From Chitinophagaceae bacterium (GTDB lineage Bacteria; Bacteroidota; Bacteroidia; Chitinophagales; Chitinophagaceae), in the NCBI GenBank assembly GCA_004173235.1, contig SEAC01000006.1, forward strand, positions 1 to 64,000: DNA of 64,000 bases, read 5' to 3'. Positions 24,938 to 33,320 of this stretch are shown here, in pieces. Numbering within the stretch: position 1 is the first letter of the stretch; every line of letters begins with the position of its first letter. The translations under genes were made by a program, and so were the position numbers. The notes under the pieces are model-generated. The model made no database searches and was not told the DNA's origin. It worked only from the letters and a program-made list of their open reading frames with translations.

Positions 24938-26233
24938 ATGCGCTACTATAGTCTCAATGCACAAGCTCCGGCCGTTTCTTTTCGCGAAGCGGTGGTGCAC
25001 GGACAGGCACCCGACAAAGGCCTCTATTTCCCAGAGCAGATACCGCAGCTGCCGGCGCACTTCTGGGCCGCGATCAACGATCTTGACGATACCGAAATTG
25101 CGTTGCGCATTCTTCAGCCTTATGTTGCGGAAGATATTGCTGCAAGCGTACTGGAGCAGATCATAGCAGAAACGCTTTCGTTCCCGCTTCCGGTTCGGCG
25201 TGTCACTACCGATCGCTCGGTGCTGGAGTTGTTTCATGGGCCAACGCTTGCTTTCAAGGATGTGGGCGCACGGTTCATGAGCCGCTGCCTTGCCCATTTT
25301 GCCGGCGGCTTGCAGGGCCGCGTGGTAGTGCTCGTGGCCACTTCGGGCGATACAGGCGGAGCGGTTGCCAACAGTTTTTACGGCGTGCCCAACACGGATG
25401 TCGTCGTGCTGTATCCTTCGGGCAAAGTGAGTCCTGTACAGGAACGACAGATCGCGGCGCTCGGTGGCAACGTGCATGCGCTGGAAGTTGATGGCGATTT
25501 CGATCAGTGCCAGGCGCTCGTAAAGCAGGCATTTGCAGATGAGGCGTTGCGTGCAGCGGTGTACCTCACATCTGCGAATTCCATCAACGTCGCGCGGTGG
25601 CTTCCGCAGCAATTGTATTATGCGCTTGCATGGAAGCAGTGGGCTGATAAGGATCGGGCACCTGTAGTTTCGGTGCCCAGTGGAAACTTCGGCAACATAG
25701 GAGCGGGGTTGTTGCTGCAGCGCAGCGGGCTGCCCGTAAAACATTTCGTTGCGGCTTGTAATGCCAACGATGCCATTCCCACTTATCTTGAGAAGGGTGC
25801 GTTCGTGCGCAAAGCAGCGCAAGCCACGCTGTCGAACGCCATGGATGTGGCCGACCCAAGCAATTTCGTGCGCATCCTTGCGCTCTTCAATAACGACATC
25901 GCATTGCTGCGCACGGCGTTGCAGGCGACCCGCACAAGCGACATCGAAACCCGCGACACCATCCGCAGCGTGTTCAACGATTTCGGTTACGTGCTCGATC
26001 CGCACACCGCCGTAGCCTGGCACGGCCTTGCACAGGTTGCTCCTGCCGGCGCGCACGGACTCGTGCTCAGCACGGCGCACCCGGTGAAGTTCCCCGATGT
26101 AGTGTCGGAGGAAACCGGTGCTGCCGTTGCAATGCCTTCATCCGTTGAAGGGCTCATGCAAGAGCAATTGCGATCGATCAAAATGGAGGCGGATTATGCT
26201 CCGCTGCGCGCCCTGTTGCAGCAATTTGATTGA
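24938..26233 (+). CDS. thrC: Threonine synthase
   Basis: A 431-residue PLP enzyme converting O-phosphohomoserine to threonine, the last step of the operon. The PLP lysine motif is ELFHGPTLAFKDVGARFM. The phosphate-binding glycine loop is ATSGDTGGAVANSF, and further family blocks are SANSINVARWLPQ and VPSGNFGNIGAGLL. It has the short-form length (as in E. coli ThrC, about 430). It starts 15 bases after thrB and closes the thrABC operon; the next gene is convergent. Confidence 0.98.
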   Translation: MRYYSLNAQAPAVSFREAVVHGQAPDKGLYFPEQIPQLPAHFWAAINDLDDTEIALRILQPYVAEDIAASVLEQIIAETLSFPLPVRRVTTDRSVLELFHGPTLAFKDVGARFMSRCLAHFAGGLQGRVVVLVATSGDTGGAVANSFYGVPNTDVVVLYPSGKVSPVQERQIAALGGNVHALEVDGDFDQCQALVKQAFADEALRAAVYLTSANSINVARWLPQQLYYALAWKQWADKDRAPVVSVPSGNFGNIGAGLLLQRSGLPVKHFVAACNANDAIPTYLEKGAFVRKAAQATLSNAMDVADPSNFVRILALFNNDIALLRTALQATRTSDIETRDTIRSVFNDFGYVLDPHTAVAWHGLAQVAPAGAHGLVLSTAHPVKFPDVVSEETGAAVAMPSSVEGLMQEQLRSIKMEADYAPLRALLQQFD

Positions 26234-26246
26234 AGGGGCGCGGTCT

Positions 26247-27074
26247 TTAAAAAAGCTGTAGCTGCGCAGGCCGGGCACTAGCGTAGACCGGTGTAACGGT
26301 AGACGAGCCGCCATTCACCTCGAACAAAACGCTCTCGGCGAAACGCGAGGCCACGGTGATCTGCACCGTGCCCGCATGAGGTGCAAAAAGATCTTCCACC
26401 AACTTCGGATCGTTATTGTTTTGCGACAAATGGCCCAGCACCAGGTGGGTGAGTTGCGGTGAACGCTGTGCGCGGAACAACTCCAGCGCCTCGCTGTTGG
26501 ACAAGTGTCCTTTCCCGCCGCGGATCCGTTGCTTCAGGTGCCACGGGTAACCACCGTTTTGCAGCAACTCCTCATCATAATTCGATTCGAGTATCGCAGC
26601 ATGACACTGGCCGAAGTGCTGAACGAGGTTGCTGCACGGTCTTCCGAGGTCGGTGAACACGCCAACCGTGGTGCCTCCGGCCGTTACCGTGAAGCTGTAA
26701 GGGTCGGCCGCGTCGTGGATCTTCGAGAAAGGCTTGATGGTTAGTGAGCCGATCGTAACCGTTTCTTCGTTGCTGAAGTCACGCATCAGTTCTTCGTAGA
26801 GATACATGCCGGTGCCGCAAAATGTTGGCGCTGTGATATAGAGCGGGAGCCGGTATTTTTTCAGCAGCGTAGGCAGGCCACGGATGTGATCGGAATGTTC
26901 GTGCGAAATGAACACGGCTCGAACGTTTTGCAGGGAAAGCCCGATGCGCGTCATTCGCTTTTCGATCTCCCGGCAGGATATACCCGCATCGATGAGCACA
27001 GCATCCTGGCTATTGCCCACATAGTAGCAATTACCGTTGGAGCCGGAGTTGATCGAAGCGAACTGGAGCGACAT
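26247..27074 (-). CDS. MBL-fold metallohydrolase (WalJ/YycJ-like)
   Basis: A 275-residue metallo-beta-lactamase-fold hydrolase of the WalJ/YycJ type, a group with predicted single-stranded 5'-3' exonuclease or phosphodiesterase activity. The N end SLQFASINSGSNGNCYYVG and LIDAGISCREIEKRM match the family. The metal motif is SHEHSDHIRG, with later ligands in HDAADPYSF, DLGRP, ESNYDEELL and VLGHLSQNNND. The ATG at 27074 lies 6 bases after an exact -7 box, ruling out a longer start. It is same-strand but downstream of the purine operon and has its own promoter. Confidence 0.88.
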   Translation of the reverse strand: MSLQFASINSGSNGNCYYVGNSQDAVLIDAGISCREIEKRMTRIGLSLQNVRAVFISHEHSDHIRGLPTLLKKYRLPLYITAPTFCGTGMYLYEELMRDFSNEETVTIGSLTIKPFSKIHDAADPYSFTVTAGGTTVGVFTDLGRPCSNLVQHFGQCHAAILESNYDEELLQNGGYPWHLKQRIRGGKGHLSNSEALELFRAQRSPQLTHLVLGHLSQNNNDPKLVEDLFAPHAGTVQITVASRFAESVLFEVNGGSSTVTPVYASARPAQLQLF

Positions 27075-27080
27075 TGGCGG

Positions 27081-27088
27081 CAAATGTA
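27081..27088 (-). promoter_or_regulatory. -7 box TACATTTG of the WalJ-like gene
   Basis: Exact TAnnTTTG on the minus strand, ending 6 bases before the ATG. The transcript is probably leaderless or nearly so. Confidence 0.55.
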
Positions 27089-27143
27089 CAGCTGGCGGGC
27101 CTTTCGACGGCTGCACTGGTGTGAAGATTTCGGTAAACAGGCA

Positions 27144-27605
27144 TTAGATTTCGTTCAGTGTCGATACGGTATGCGCATGTTCAAGCCCGAAATGCCGGAT
27201 CGCCTCGTCCACGAGCGTCGCCCGGATCACGAGGAGCAGGTTGATGGGCCCGGGAGCCGTATCGCTCAGTAGCGAAGAAAGCAGCGGTGCGAAGCCTTCG
27301 CCGCGCAGTTCTAGCCTCCCTATCTCATCGATGACCAGCCACCCGGCAGTGCGGTTTGAAGAGAGCCAATCAACAGCTCTGCTCATAGAAGCGTGGGAGA
27401 TGCGAAAGCGCCCCACTTCCGTGCATGTGTCATCGTCGATTCCTTTCAGTGGCCACTGCACGCCACCGGGCATACTTTCAAAATAGCGCTCGTCCGAAAT
27501 ATCGGGCATCAGGATGCCCGTTACACCTTCGCGGCCCGCACACCATTGCTTTAGCTCGGTGGTCTTACCGCTACGTATCGGTCTCGAAAAGATAAAAACG
27601 TTCAC
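27144..27605 (-). CDS. THEP1/DUF2478-like NTPase, last gene of purine operon
   Basis: A 153-residue small P-loop NTPase. Walker A reads SRPIRSGKTT near residue 8 (first Gly replaced by Ser), and Walker B is GWLVIDEIGRLEL, the phrase typical of THEP1-like nucleoside triphosphatases. It is a compact single domain. The GTG at 27605 is chosen because it overlaps the TGA of the membrane-protein gene (GTGA) and directly precedes the first beta strand VNVFIFSRP. Coupling to that gene suggests the two products work together. NTPases of this look are known near molybdenum-related genes (DUF2478), and this operon encodes a molybdenum enzyme. Role not proven. Confidence 0.7.
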   Translation of the reverse strand: MNVFIFSRPIRSGKTTELKQWCAGREGVTGILMPDISDERYFESMPGGVQWPLKGIDDDTCTEVGRFRISHASMSRAVDWLSSNRTAGWLVIDEIGRLELRGEGFAPLLSSLLSDTAPGPINLLLVIRATLVDEAIRHFGLEHAHTVSTLNEI

Positions 27606-28636
27606 GCGTGTTGTGCTTGTATTTCTACGGGTTCGTACACCAGCGACCAATGTACCAACAGCCTCACGAACCACGCGAAGCGACTTCGCCCCCTATGGTG
27701 GGCACTGGCGCGCCAGGCAGCCACGGCAATGCTTTTGAGGGCAGGAAGGAGATGCAAGAGCTCCTGCACCTCGGCGCCATGCTCGAAGCGCCTCCGCAGC
27801 AGGTAACGATGCAGCAGCCTGAGCGACAAAGGAGCAATGAGGCCATACCAGATGAGGAGCGCGCAAACTGTCCAGGTGGTTGCCTGCAAAACCGCAAGTG
27901 TTGCCTGCTGCCTCGAATCGGATGCTACATACAGGGTGAGTCCAATGAGCGCCAGCAGCACTATCCCTCCAACGATACGATGCCTCTTCCTTTTCCCTGG
28001 TGCTGTTGCAACCGTTCCGAGCGACGGGAGTGGAGGAATCTCTCGCCCTTCGTTTTGGAAATCGCGCACAAGCACGCGCGCAAGGGTGCCACACAAAAAG
28101 CCGCCTGCAAGATAGATGCCGATGTAGCAGCTCACCAGCAGCACGCTTCCAAGCGGCAAAGCCATAGACAACTCCTTACCCACGTAGCCCACCAACTCGT
28201 CGACTGCGCGCCAGAACGACTTTCCAAAAAACAGGGTCAGGGTCAAGAGCTTTTGCAACGCCGACTCGATAAGCGCGATGACTGCAAACAGGTAGATGGA
28301 AAAGTTGCGCACCCGGAAGGCACTGTAAAGGGCGTAACCTGCAAGGCCCTGGAAAGCGACGGCTACGTAAGCAGTGGGCGGCGAATGCGGGCTCACCGCA
28401 GCTTTAACGATCAGCGCAAGCAGGAGGCTGTGAAGGATCCGTTTGTACGAGCCTCCCGAGAGCCAGGCAATGAGCGTGATGCAGATTACCGAGAAGGAAC
28501 CCACGAGCAAACCCGTAAACGGCAAACGCAGCGCATGCAGCACGCCCCCAAGCCCCGACTCGCAAAAAGCCCAGAGGGCCGTAATGCGTTGGATAGCGAG
28601 CCAGCGGCGTGCCGGTGTGAGGGAGGCAGGGATCAT
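27602..28636 (-). CDS. Multi-pass membrane protein of unknown function
   Basis: A 344-residue inner-membrane protein with about eight hydrophobic helices (roughly 15-35, 38-60, 67-82, 85-106, 110-130, 158-188, 220-238 and 248-276) and a hydrophilic C-terminal tail. I do not recognise a named family. The first half (AFCESGLGGVLHALRLPFTGLLVG, then KAAVSPHSPPTAYVAVAFQG) is compact, with conserved-looking Pro/His motifs inside helices that recall substrate-binding membrane components of ECF-type transporters. It begins on the last base of xdhC (TAATG) and overlaps the NTPase gene, so a membrane-component-plus-NTPase pair in the purine operon is the most economical reading. This is inference. Confidence 0.68.
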   Translation of the reverse strand: MIPASLTPARRWLAIQRITALWAFCESGLGGVLHALRLPFTGLLVGSFSVICITLIAWLSGGSYKRILHSLLLALIVKAAVSPHSPPTAYVAVAFQGLAGYALYSAFRVRNFSIYLFAVIALIESALQKLLTLTLFFGKSFWRAVDELVGYVGKELSMALPLGSVLLVSCYIGIYLAGGFLCGTLARVLVRDFQNEGREIPPLPSLGTVATAPGKRKRHRIVGGIVLLALIGLTLYVASDSRQQATLAVLQATTWTVCALLIWYGLIAPLSLRLLHRYLLRRRFEHGAEVQELLHLLPALKSIAVAAWRASAHHRGRSRFAWFVRLLVHWSLVYEPVEIQAQHA

Positions 28637-29619
28637 TATCGCAAAGATAGACCGGTGCGCCCGGAGGGCAAATCACGGTTCTTTTCGCGGATGATCTCTG
28701 CCGCGATGGAAACGGCGATCTCTTCAGCCGTTTTACTGAAGATGGGGAGGCCGATGGGAAGCGATACGTGCTGCCAGCTCTCCGGCGAATGCCCCTCCGC
28801 TTCCAGTTCGCGCAGCAGAGTAACGAGCTTGGCATCAGAGCCGAGCATTCCGATATAGTGAAAACGGCGGGAGAGGAGCTTCCGAAATACCACTTTGTCG
28901 TCGCGGTACCCGAATGTCATGATGACCACAAAATCCTGCTCGGCATTTTCGATGATGCTGTCAATGGACTCGTAATCGCAAACGATCTTTTCGTGCGCAT
29001 GCGGATTTTCGAGAAAGGTGTTAAGGCCGGGACGGTCGTCGTAAAGCTTGATGTAGAAACCGAGGAGCGACATCTGCTGGCTCAGTGCAAGGCCCACATG
29101 ACCCGCGCCAATAATGTGGATCACCGGGCGCTGATCGAGCTGCTCACTGTACGACCAATGTTCTTCATCATTATACACGAGCCCTTCGTCGCGCTGTGCG
29201 CGCTCGGGTGAGAGCCGTATGCCATCGGGATCGAGCTGGATCCGCTTGTCGCGGTTCTGGACAAAGGCGTGGAGCAACTTGCTGATGAAATCTTCCTGCT
29301 TCGAATCCAGAGGCACGAACGCAATGAGCTGGCTGCCTGAGCAGATCATTCCCGACTGATCGCGCTGGTGAACTTTATCGTGGTGCTGTCGTTGCAGGAA
29401 GAGGGTACTTTGGCCGGCGGCCAGCAGTGAGCGCGCTTTTTCCACCAGCTTATGCTCCATCATTCCACCACCGATGGTGCCCGCGAACTGTCCATCGGCA
29501 GCCACCGCCATCTTGAATCCCTTGCGGCCCGGCGATGAACCTTCACTGTCCAGCACCCACAGCAACAGCACCGGCACCGATGCCCGCAGCTTGTCGCGAA
29601 CGAAAAGCCAGGTCGTCAT
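28636..29619 (-). CDS. xdhC: XdhC/CoxI family molybdenum-cofactor insertion protein
   Basis: A 327-residue XdhC-type chaperone that binds molybdopterin, promotes its sulfuration and loads it into XdhB. The XdhC/CoxI N-terminal domain is clear (VLLLWVLDSEGSSPGRKGFKMAV, then GTIGGGMMEHKLVE), followed by a linker and the Rossmann-like XdhC_C domain (VIHIIGAGHVGLALSQQMSLLGF, DDR, FVVIMTFGYRDDKVV, YIGMLGSDAK, GLPI). It overlaps the upstream DUF6986 gene by 4 bases (ATGA) and the downstream membrane-protein gene by one base. It is separated from xdhAB by six genes but clearly belongs to the same transcript. Confidence 0.93.
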   Translation of the reverse strand: MTTWLFVRDKLRASVPVLLLWVLDSEGSSPGRKGFKMAVAADGQFAGTIGGGMMEHKLVEKARSLLAAGQSTLFLQRQHHDKVHQRDQSGMICSGSQLIAFVPLDSKQEDFISKLLHAFVQNRDKRIQLDPDGIRLSPERAQRDEGLVYNDEEHWSYSEQLDQRPVIHIIGAGHVGLALSQQMSLLGFYIKLYDDRPGLNTFLENPHAHEKIVCDYESIDSIIENAEQDFVVIMTFGYRDDKVVFRKLLSRRFHYIGMLGSDAKLVTLLRELEAEGHSPESWQHVSLPIGLPIFSKTAEEIAVSIAAEIIREKNRDLPSGRTGLSLR

Positions 29620-30962
29620 TTCTGCGCGCGGTTTTCCAGTATTTTCTTGAAGGAGCGGCCACGGATCTCGTCGAGCGTGAGGCCCGTGCGGAGCACTTCT
29701 TCTTCGGTGATCGCGCCGCTGTTGAGCGCTTTCAGGAAAAAGTTGAGGAGGCCCTGCCCGGTTGCGGCATCGTCGAACACATCGCCGATGAGCGTGGCGC
29801 GCGCGGCTTTTTCAACAAAGGTTTTAAGTCGCTCCACGGCATCGTCGTAGTTCTCGAGGAAGAATGCAAACACAGCGGTGTAACGCATGGGCAACTGCGC
29901 CGGGTTAAGGTCCCAGCCCTGGTAGAAGCCATTCCAAAGCGAGTGGCGGATATGGTCGTAGCCCTTCTTCCAGGAGCGGTGTACCACGTTGCGGTTCTCT
30001 TCTTTTTGCGCGTCGGTGAGTTCGCCGCGGTGCGGGCCGATCGGCATCGTGTTGGTGGCGCCGTCGGAGAGCCAGATGCCCGTGTGTGCAAGCGCCACTT
30101 TGGTCATATGGTGCGCGAAGTCGCATACGGGATGATCCATTTCCTGGTAGCGTGCCGTGATGCCTGCCGAAGCCGTGTAGTCGTAGGTGCCGAAGTGCAT
30201 CGCAATGCAGCGGCCCTTGCTCGCCTGCACAAAGCGCCACAGCGGGTTGGTGCCTTCCACCGACATGATCGACTGCGTCGTCTCCACCATCATTTCGAGT
30301 TTCAGGGACCCTTCCGGAAGATTCAGTTCCTTTTCAAGTATGTCGAAAAAAGCCGCCAGCGTTGCGGGCTGCTCGGGGATCGTTACCTTGGGAAGCATCA
30401 CCACGAAGTTGTCGGGAAGCTTGCCGCCAGTAGCTTTCACGAGCGTTGACACAAAAAGGTCTAGCGTGCGGAGGCCGCGCTCTTTCATCTCTTCGGTGAA
30501 TGGTTTGATGCGGATGCCGATGAAAGGAGGGAGCGTTCCGGCTTCCATTCCCTTTGCCACTTCCTGCGCTGCCTGCACGGCGGTAGCATCTTCTTCTTCG
30601 TTGGCGCGGTTGCCGTAGCCATCTTCAAAGTCGATCCGAAAATCTTCCACGGCTTCGTTCTTCAGCTTGCGCAATACTTTGTTGTATACGTCTGTCGCAA
30701 GCCTGTCGGACCCGAGGCCGAACACATTTCCAAATGTCTGCACATCGGGCGCATAGGTCTGGAAGGTATCGAGCGCGCGTTCACCCATCGCCCTTGCGAG
30801 ATCGGATTTGAACAGGTTCGCGCCGCCATATACGGTGTGCACGGGCTGCCGCTCCGGGCGGTCGCCAGGGTAGATCTGCTGAAAGGCCACGTTGGCCGTG
30901 CGCAGGTTGTTGAACAGTTGCTCGCGCTGGGAGCCGGGGATGGAAGTGGAAGGAGGGATCAT
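29616..30962 (-). CDS. DUF6986 / CitE-like aldolase-superfamily protein
   Basis: A 448-residue protein of the HpcH/HpaI-CitE TIM-barrel superfamily (DUF6986, sometimes misnamed phosphoenolpyruvate kinase). Superfamily landmarks are RIDFEDGYG (substrate/metal), GIRIKPF (substrate Arg), VVMLPKVTIPEQ, LEMMVETTQSI (metal Glu) and MHFGTYDYTASAGI. Relatives cleave or condense acyl-CoA or glyoxylate-type substrates. Placed between urate-pathway genes and after allantoicase, it may deal with ureidoglycolate or the glyoxylate it releases, for which no other enzyme is seen here. That role is inference. It overlaps xdhC by 4 bases. Confidence 0.8.
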   Translation of the reverse strand: MIPPSTSIPGSQREQLFNNLRTANVAFQQIYPGDRPERQPVHTVYGGANLFKSDLARAMGERALDTFQTYAPDVQTFGNVFGLGSDRLATDVYNKVLRKLKNEAVEDFRIDFEDGYGNRANEEEDATAVQAAQEVAKGMEAGTLPPFIGIRIKPFTEEMKERGLRTLDLFVSTLVKATGGKLPDNFVVMLPKVTIPEQPATLAAFFDILEKELNLPEGSLKLEMMVETTQSIMSVEGTNPLWRFVQASKGRCIAMHFGTYDYTASAGITARYQEMDHPVCDFAHHMTKVALAHTGIWLSDGATNTMPIGPHRGELTDAQKEENRNVVHRSWKKGYDHIRHSLWNGFYQGWDLNPAQLPMRYTAVFAFFLENYDDAVERLKTFVEKAARATLIGDVFDDAATGQGLLNFFLKALNSGAITEEEVLRTGLTLDEIRGRSFKKILENRAQK

Positions 30963-30993
30963 ATGAAATGCATTTATTTTAGTAAGTGGTATT

Positions 30994-31860
30994 TCAGCTT
31001 CCGCGATAAGTGGAGTAGCCGAATGGATTGATCAGCAGCGGCACGTGGTAGTGGCTGTCATCGAAAACCGTGAACTGTATTTCTACGGCCGGGTAGAAGC
31101 CGCTTGTTTTTTGTTGGGCGAAATAGCGGCCGGTGTCGAACACTGCCCGGTAGTTGCCTTGCGGCAGTGTGCGGTTGGGCGGCAGCAGGTCGGGGATGCG
31201 GCCATCGGCATTGGTGACGCCTTGGGCTATGGTGCGCCAGCCCCCAGTGCCATCGGGCTCCTGCAGGCGAATGGCGATGTCCTGTCCGGGGCGCCCCAGC
31301 GATGTGTCGAGCACATGGGTGGTAAGCTGGCTTACCTTCAAAAAGCTCCAGTCTCCGTCAACCAGTTTCTTCAGTCGGAGGATCGTAATCTTGTGTTGCT
31401 CTCCCATTGCCACGCGGAGTTCTTCTTCAGGCTGGTTGAACAAGCGGTCCTGCAGCAGGCGCAGCATTTCATCGGCCGACTTACCGGTAGCGCATACGAT
31501 GAAGATGAAGCCGTTGCGTTCATCGTAGGCTGCGTTGCCAGCCGCGAGCGCTTCAATGGTGCCGCTGCCCGCACTACTCACGCCGGACTGTTCGGCACCT
31601 GCGAGATGGCTGGTTGACGCGAATTTCTTTTGCAGAGATTCGATGTCGCCGATCTTGGGATGATGCGTGAAGGCTTCGCGCCAGTCACTTTCATCGCACA
31701 CGTCGTACCATGCCGATGTGGCCCGCTGCACCAACTCCGCTTCCGAAGCAAAGGGAAATCCTTTCATCGTTTCGCTCACCCAGCGCGCGGCACCACAGCA
31801 GGTCTGCAGCCGTTGTGCGGCTTCGTCGGGTGGTAGCTGGTTAAAGTCTTGTAAGGTCAT
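30994..31860 (-). CDS. Fused OHCU decarboxylase / 5-hydroxyisourate hydrolase
   Basis: A 288-residue bifunctional enzyme covering the two steps after urate oxidase. The N-terminal half (about 1-165) is OHCU decarboxylase (UraD), with the catalytic AFTHHPKIGD and the following region GNAAYDERNGFIFIVCATGKS. The C-terminal half (about 170-288) is 5-hydroxyisourate hydrolase (UraH, transthyretin-like), with LTTHVLDTSLGRPGQDIAI and the signature end YHVPLLINPFGYSTYRGS. Domain order equals eukaryotic allantoin synthase. The ATG at 31860 is chosen because the tract just upstream is a tandem heptamer repeat, not coding sequence. It lies between puuD and DUF6986 in the purine operon. Confidence 0.95.
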   Translation of the reverse strand: MTLQDFNQLPPDEAAQRLQTCCGAARWVSETMKGFPFASEAELVQRATSAWYDVCDESDWREAFTHHPKIGDIESLQKKFASTSHLAGAEQSGVSSAGSGTIEALAAGNAAYDERNGFIFIVCATGKSADEMLRLLQDRLFNQPEEELRVAMGEQHKITILRLKKLVDGDWSFLKVSQLTTHVLDTSLGRPGQDIAIRLQEPDGTGGWRTIAQGVTNADGRIPDLLPPNRTLPQGNYRAVFDTGRYFAQQKTSGFYPAVEIQFTVFDDSHYHVPLLINPFGYSTYRGS

Positions 31861-31871
31861 TGCCGGGGAAA

Positions 31872-31906
31872 GGTTTGTGGTTTGTCGTTTGTTGTTTGTC
31901 GTTCTT
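31872..31906. repeat. Tandem heptamer array (GGTTTGT x5)
   Basis: GGTTTGT GGTTTGT CGTTTGT TGTTTGT CGTTCTT fills the gap between puuD and the UraD-UraH gene inside the operon. Confidence 0.8.
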
Positions 31907-31913
31907 TCGATCC

Positions 31914-33320
31914 TCATTTTTCCGGGGCGCCGTTTTCGAACCAGCAGCGGATGGCGTTGCGTTCTTCATCCGTCATACCGGTCTTGTTGCCTTGCGGCAT
32001 ATTCTTCGTCACCACAACGCGCTGGTAGATCTTGTCTTTGAGCTTGACGATATCTGCCGGTGTTTCATACACAACGCCATTTGGTGGTGCCGTGAAAACG
32101 TCGTCGGTGGGTTTGCTGGAGTGGCACTGCTGGCAGCGCTTTTGTACGATGGCCTGCACTTCCGCCATCGTCACAGTGCCTTTGCAGGCAGTTGCGTCTT
32201 TGACCGGGGCGGTCATGAAGGCCGCGCCGAGCAGGATGAGCGCCGATACGGGCAACACCCACACATTCAGCTGTCCTTTTTCGCGCAGGTTCAACCAGTG
32301 CTTCACACCCGCGGTGCCCACGGTCATGATGGCCAGTACTAGCCAGGGCTGGCTGTGGCCGAAGGTGCTGGGGAAGTGATTGGAGATCATCACGAAAAGC
32401 ACGGGCAGCGTAAGGTAGTTGTTGTGCAACGAGCGGAGCCCGGCAAATTTGCCCAGCGAGGGATCCAGCGGCAGTCCCTTTTTCGCTGCATTTACCATTG
32501 CTTTCTGCGCAGGGATGATGATGAAAAAAACGTTCCCGACCATCAACGTTCCGAGCATCGCCCCAAAATGGATGTAGGCCGCGCGACCGCTGAACACATG
32601 ACTGTAGAAATACGCAAAGCCCGTTGCGATCAGTAGACCGATCAGCCCGAAAACCGGACCCTTCTTAACGAGCGGAGTTTTGCAAAGCAGGTGATACAGC
32701 AGCCACGCAACAAGGAAGGAGCTGACACCGATGGAAATGGCGGCCATGGGCGAAAGATCCATCACGCTTTTGTCGATCAGGAATGCTTTCGCATTGAAAT
32801 AGTAAACGATGGCCAGCAGGCAGAAGCCGGAGAGCCACGTGAAGTACGCTTCGTATTTGAACCAATGAAGCTCTTTTGGAATGGTCTTGGGCGCTACCTT
32901 GTATTTCTCCAGGTAGTAGAAGCCGCCGCCGTGCACAGCCCACAGGTTTCCGGCGAGTTCTTTGCGCAGGTCTTTGGTGCGATTGAGTGCGTTCTCGAGG
33001 AAAACGAAATAGAAGGAAGCACCGATCCAGGCAATGCCGAAGGTGATGTGCATCAGGCGCACCACGAGGTTGAGCCATTCGGTGAGATGCCCCTCCCAGG
33101 GCGTGTTCTGCACAAGAAGCCATGTGAGCGCCACCGCAGCGATGGCCACTGCGATCATTGCCGTGTATACGAGCCCCTGGAAAAGCGCGAGCTGGTCGTG
33201 GCGCTGCTCTTCGCCTTCTTCGTGCGCGGTACGCACAAGGTTGGGCAGCTTGTGCGTCAGCGTTACGAGCATAACGAAGATGACAGCCAGCACCAGGTAA
33301 GTAGCGACGTACAGCATCAT
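31914..33320 (-). CDS. puuD: Membrane urate oxidase PuuD with cytochrome c domain
   Basis: A 468-residue PuuD-type urate hydroxylase, an inner-membrane enzyme oxidising urate to 5-hydroxyisourate and passing electrons to the respiratory chain, not to oxygen as classic uricase does. About eight transmembrane helices form the first 370 residues (VRLMHITFGIAWIGASFYFVFLE, HWFKYEAYFTWLSGF, YIHFGAMLGTLMVGNVFFIIIPAQ, LRSLHNNYLTLPVLF). A C-terminal cytochrome c domain follows with CQQCH and the downstream axial Met probably in KNMPQGN. The ATG overlaps the allantoicase stop by ATGA. Confidence 0.95.
   Translation of the reverse strand: MMLYVATYLVLAVIFVMLVTLTHKLPNLVRTAHEEGEEQRHDQLALFQGLVYTAMIAVAIAAVALTWLLVQNTPWEGHLTEWLNLVVRLMHITFGIAWIGASFYFVFLENALNRTKDLRKELAGNLWAVHGGGFYYLEKYKVAPKTIPKELHWFKYEAYFTWLSGFCLLAIVYYFNAKAFLIDKSVMDLSPMAAISIGVSSFLVAWLLYHLLCKTPLVKKGPVFGLIGLLIATGFAYFYSHVFSGRAAYIHFGAMLGTLMVGNVFFIIIPAQKAMVNAAKKGLPLDPSLGKFAGLRSLHNNYLTLPVLFVMISNHFPSTFGHSQPWLVLAIMTVGTAGVKHWLNLREKGQLNVWVLPVSALILLGAAFMTAPVKDATACKGTVTMAEVQAIVQKRCQQCHSSKPTDDVFTAPPNGVVYETPADIVKLKDKIYQRVVVTKNMPQGNKTGMTDEERNAIRCWFENGAPEK

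Noticed and set aside
24659-26080. A 473-codon open frame antisense to thrB/thrC
   Set aside because: Both plus-strand genes have clear catalytic motifs; the antisense peptide is Arg/His/Cys-rich without any motif.
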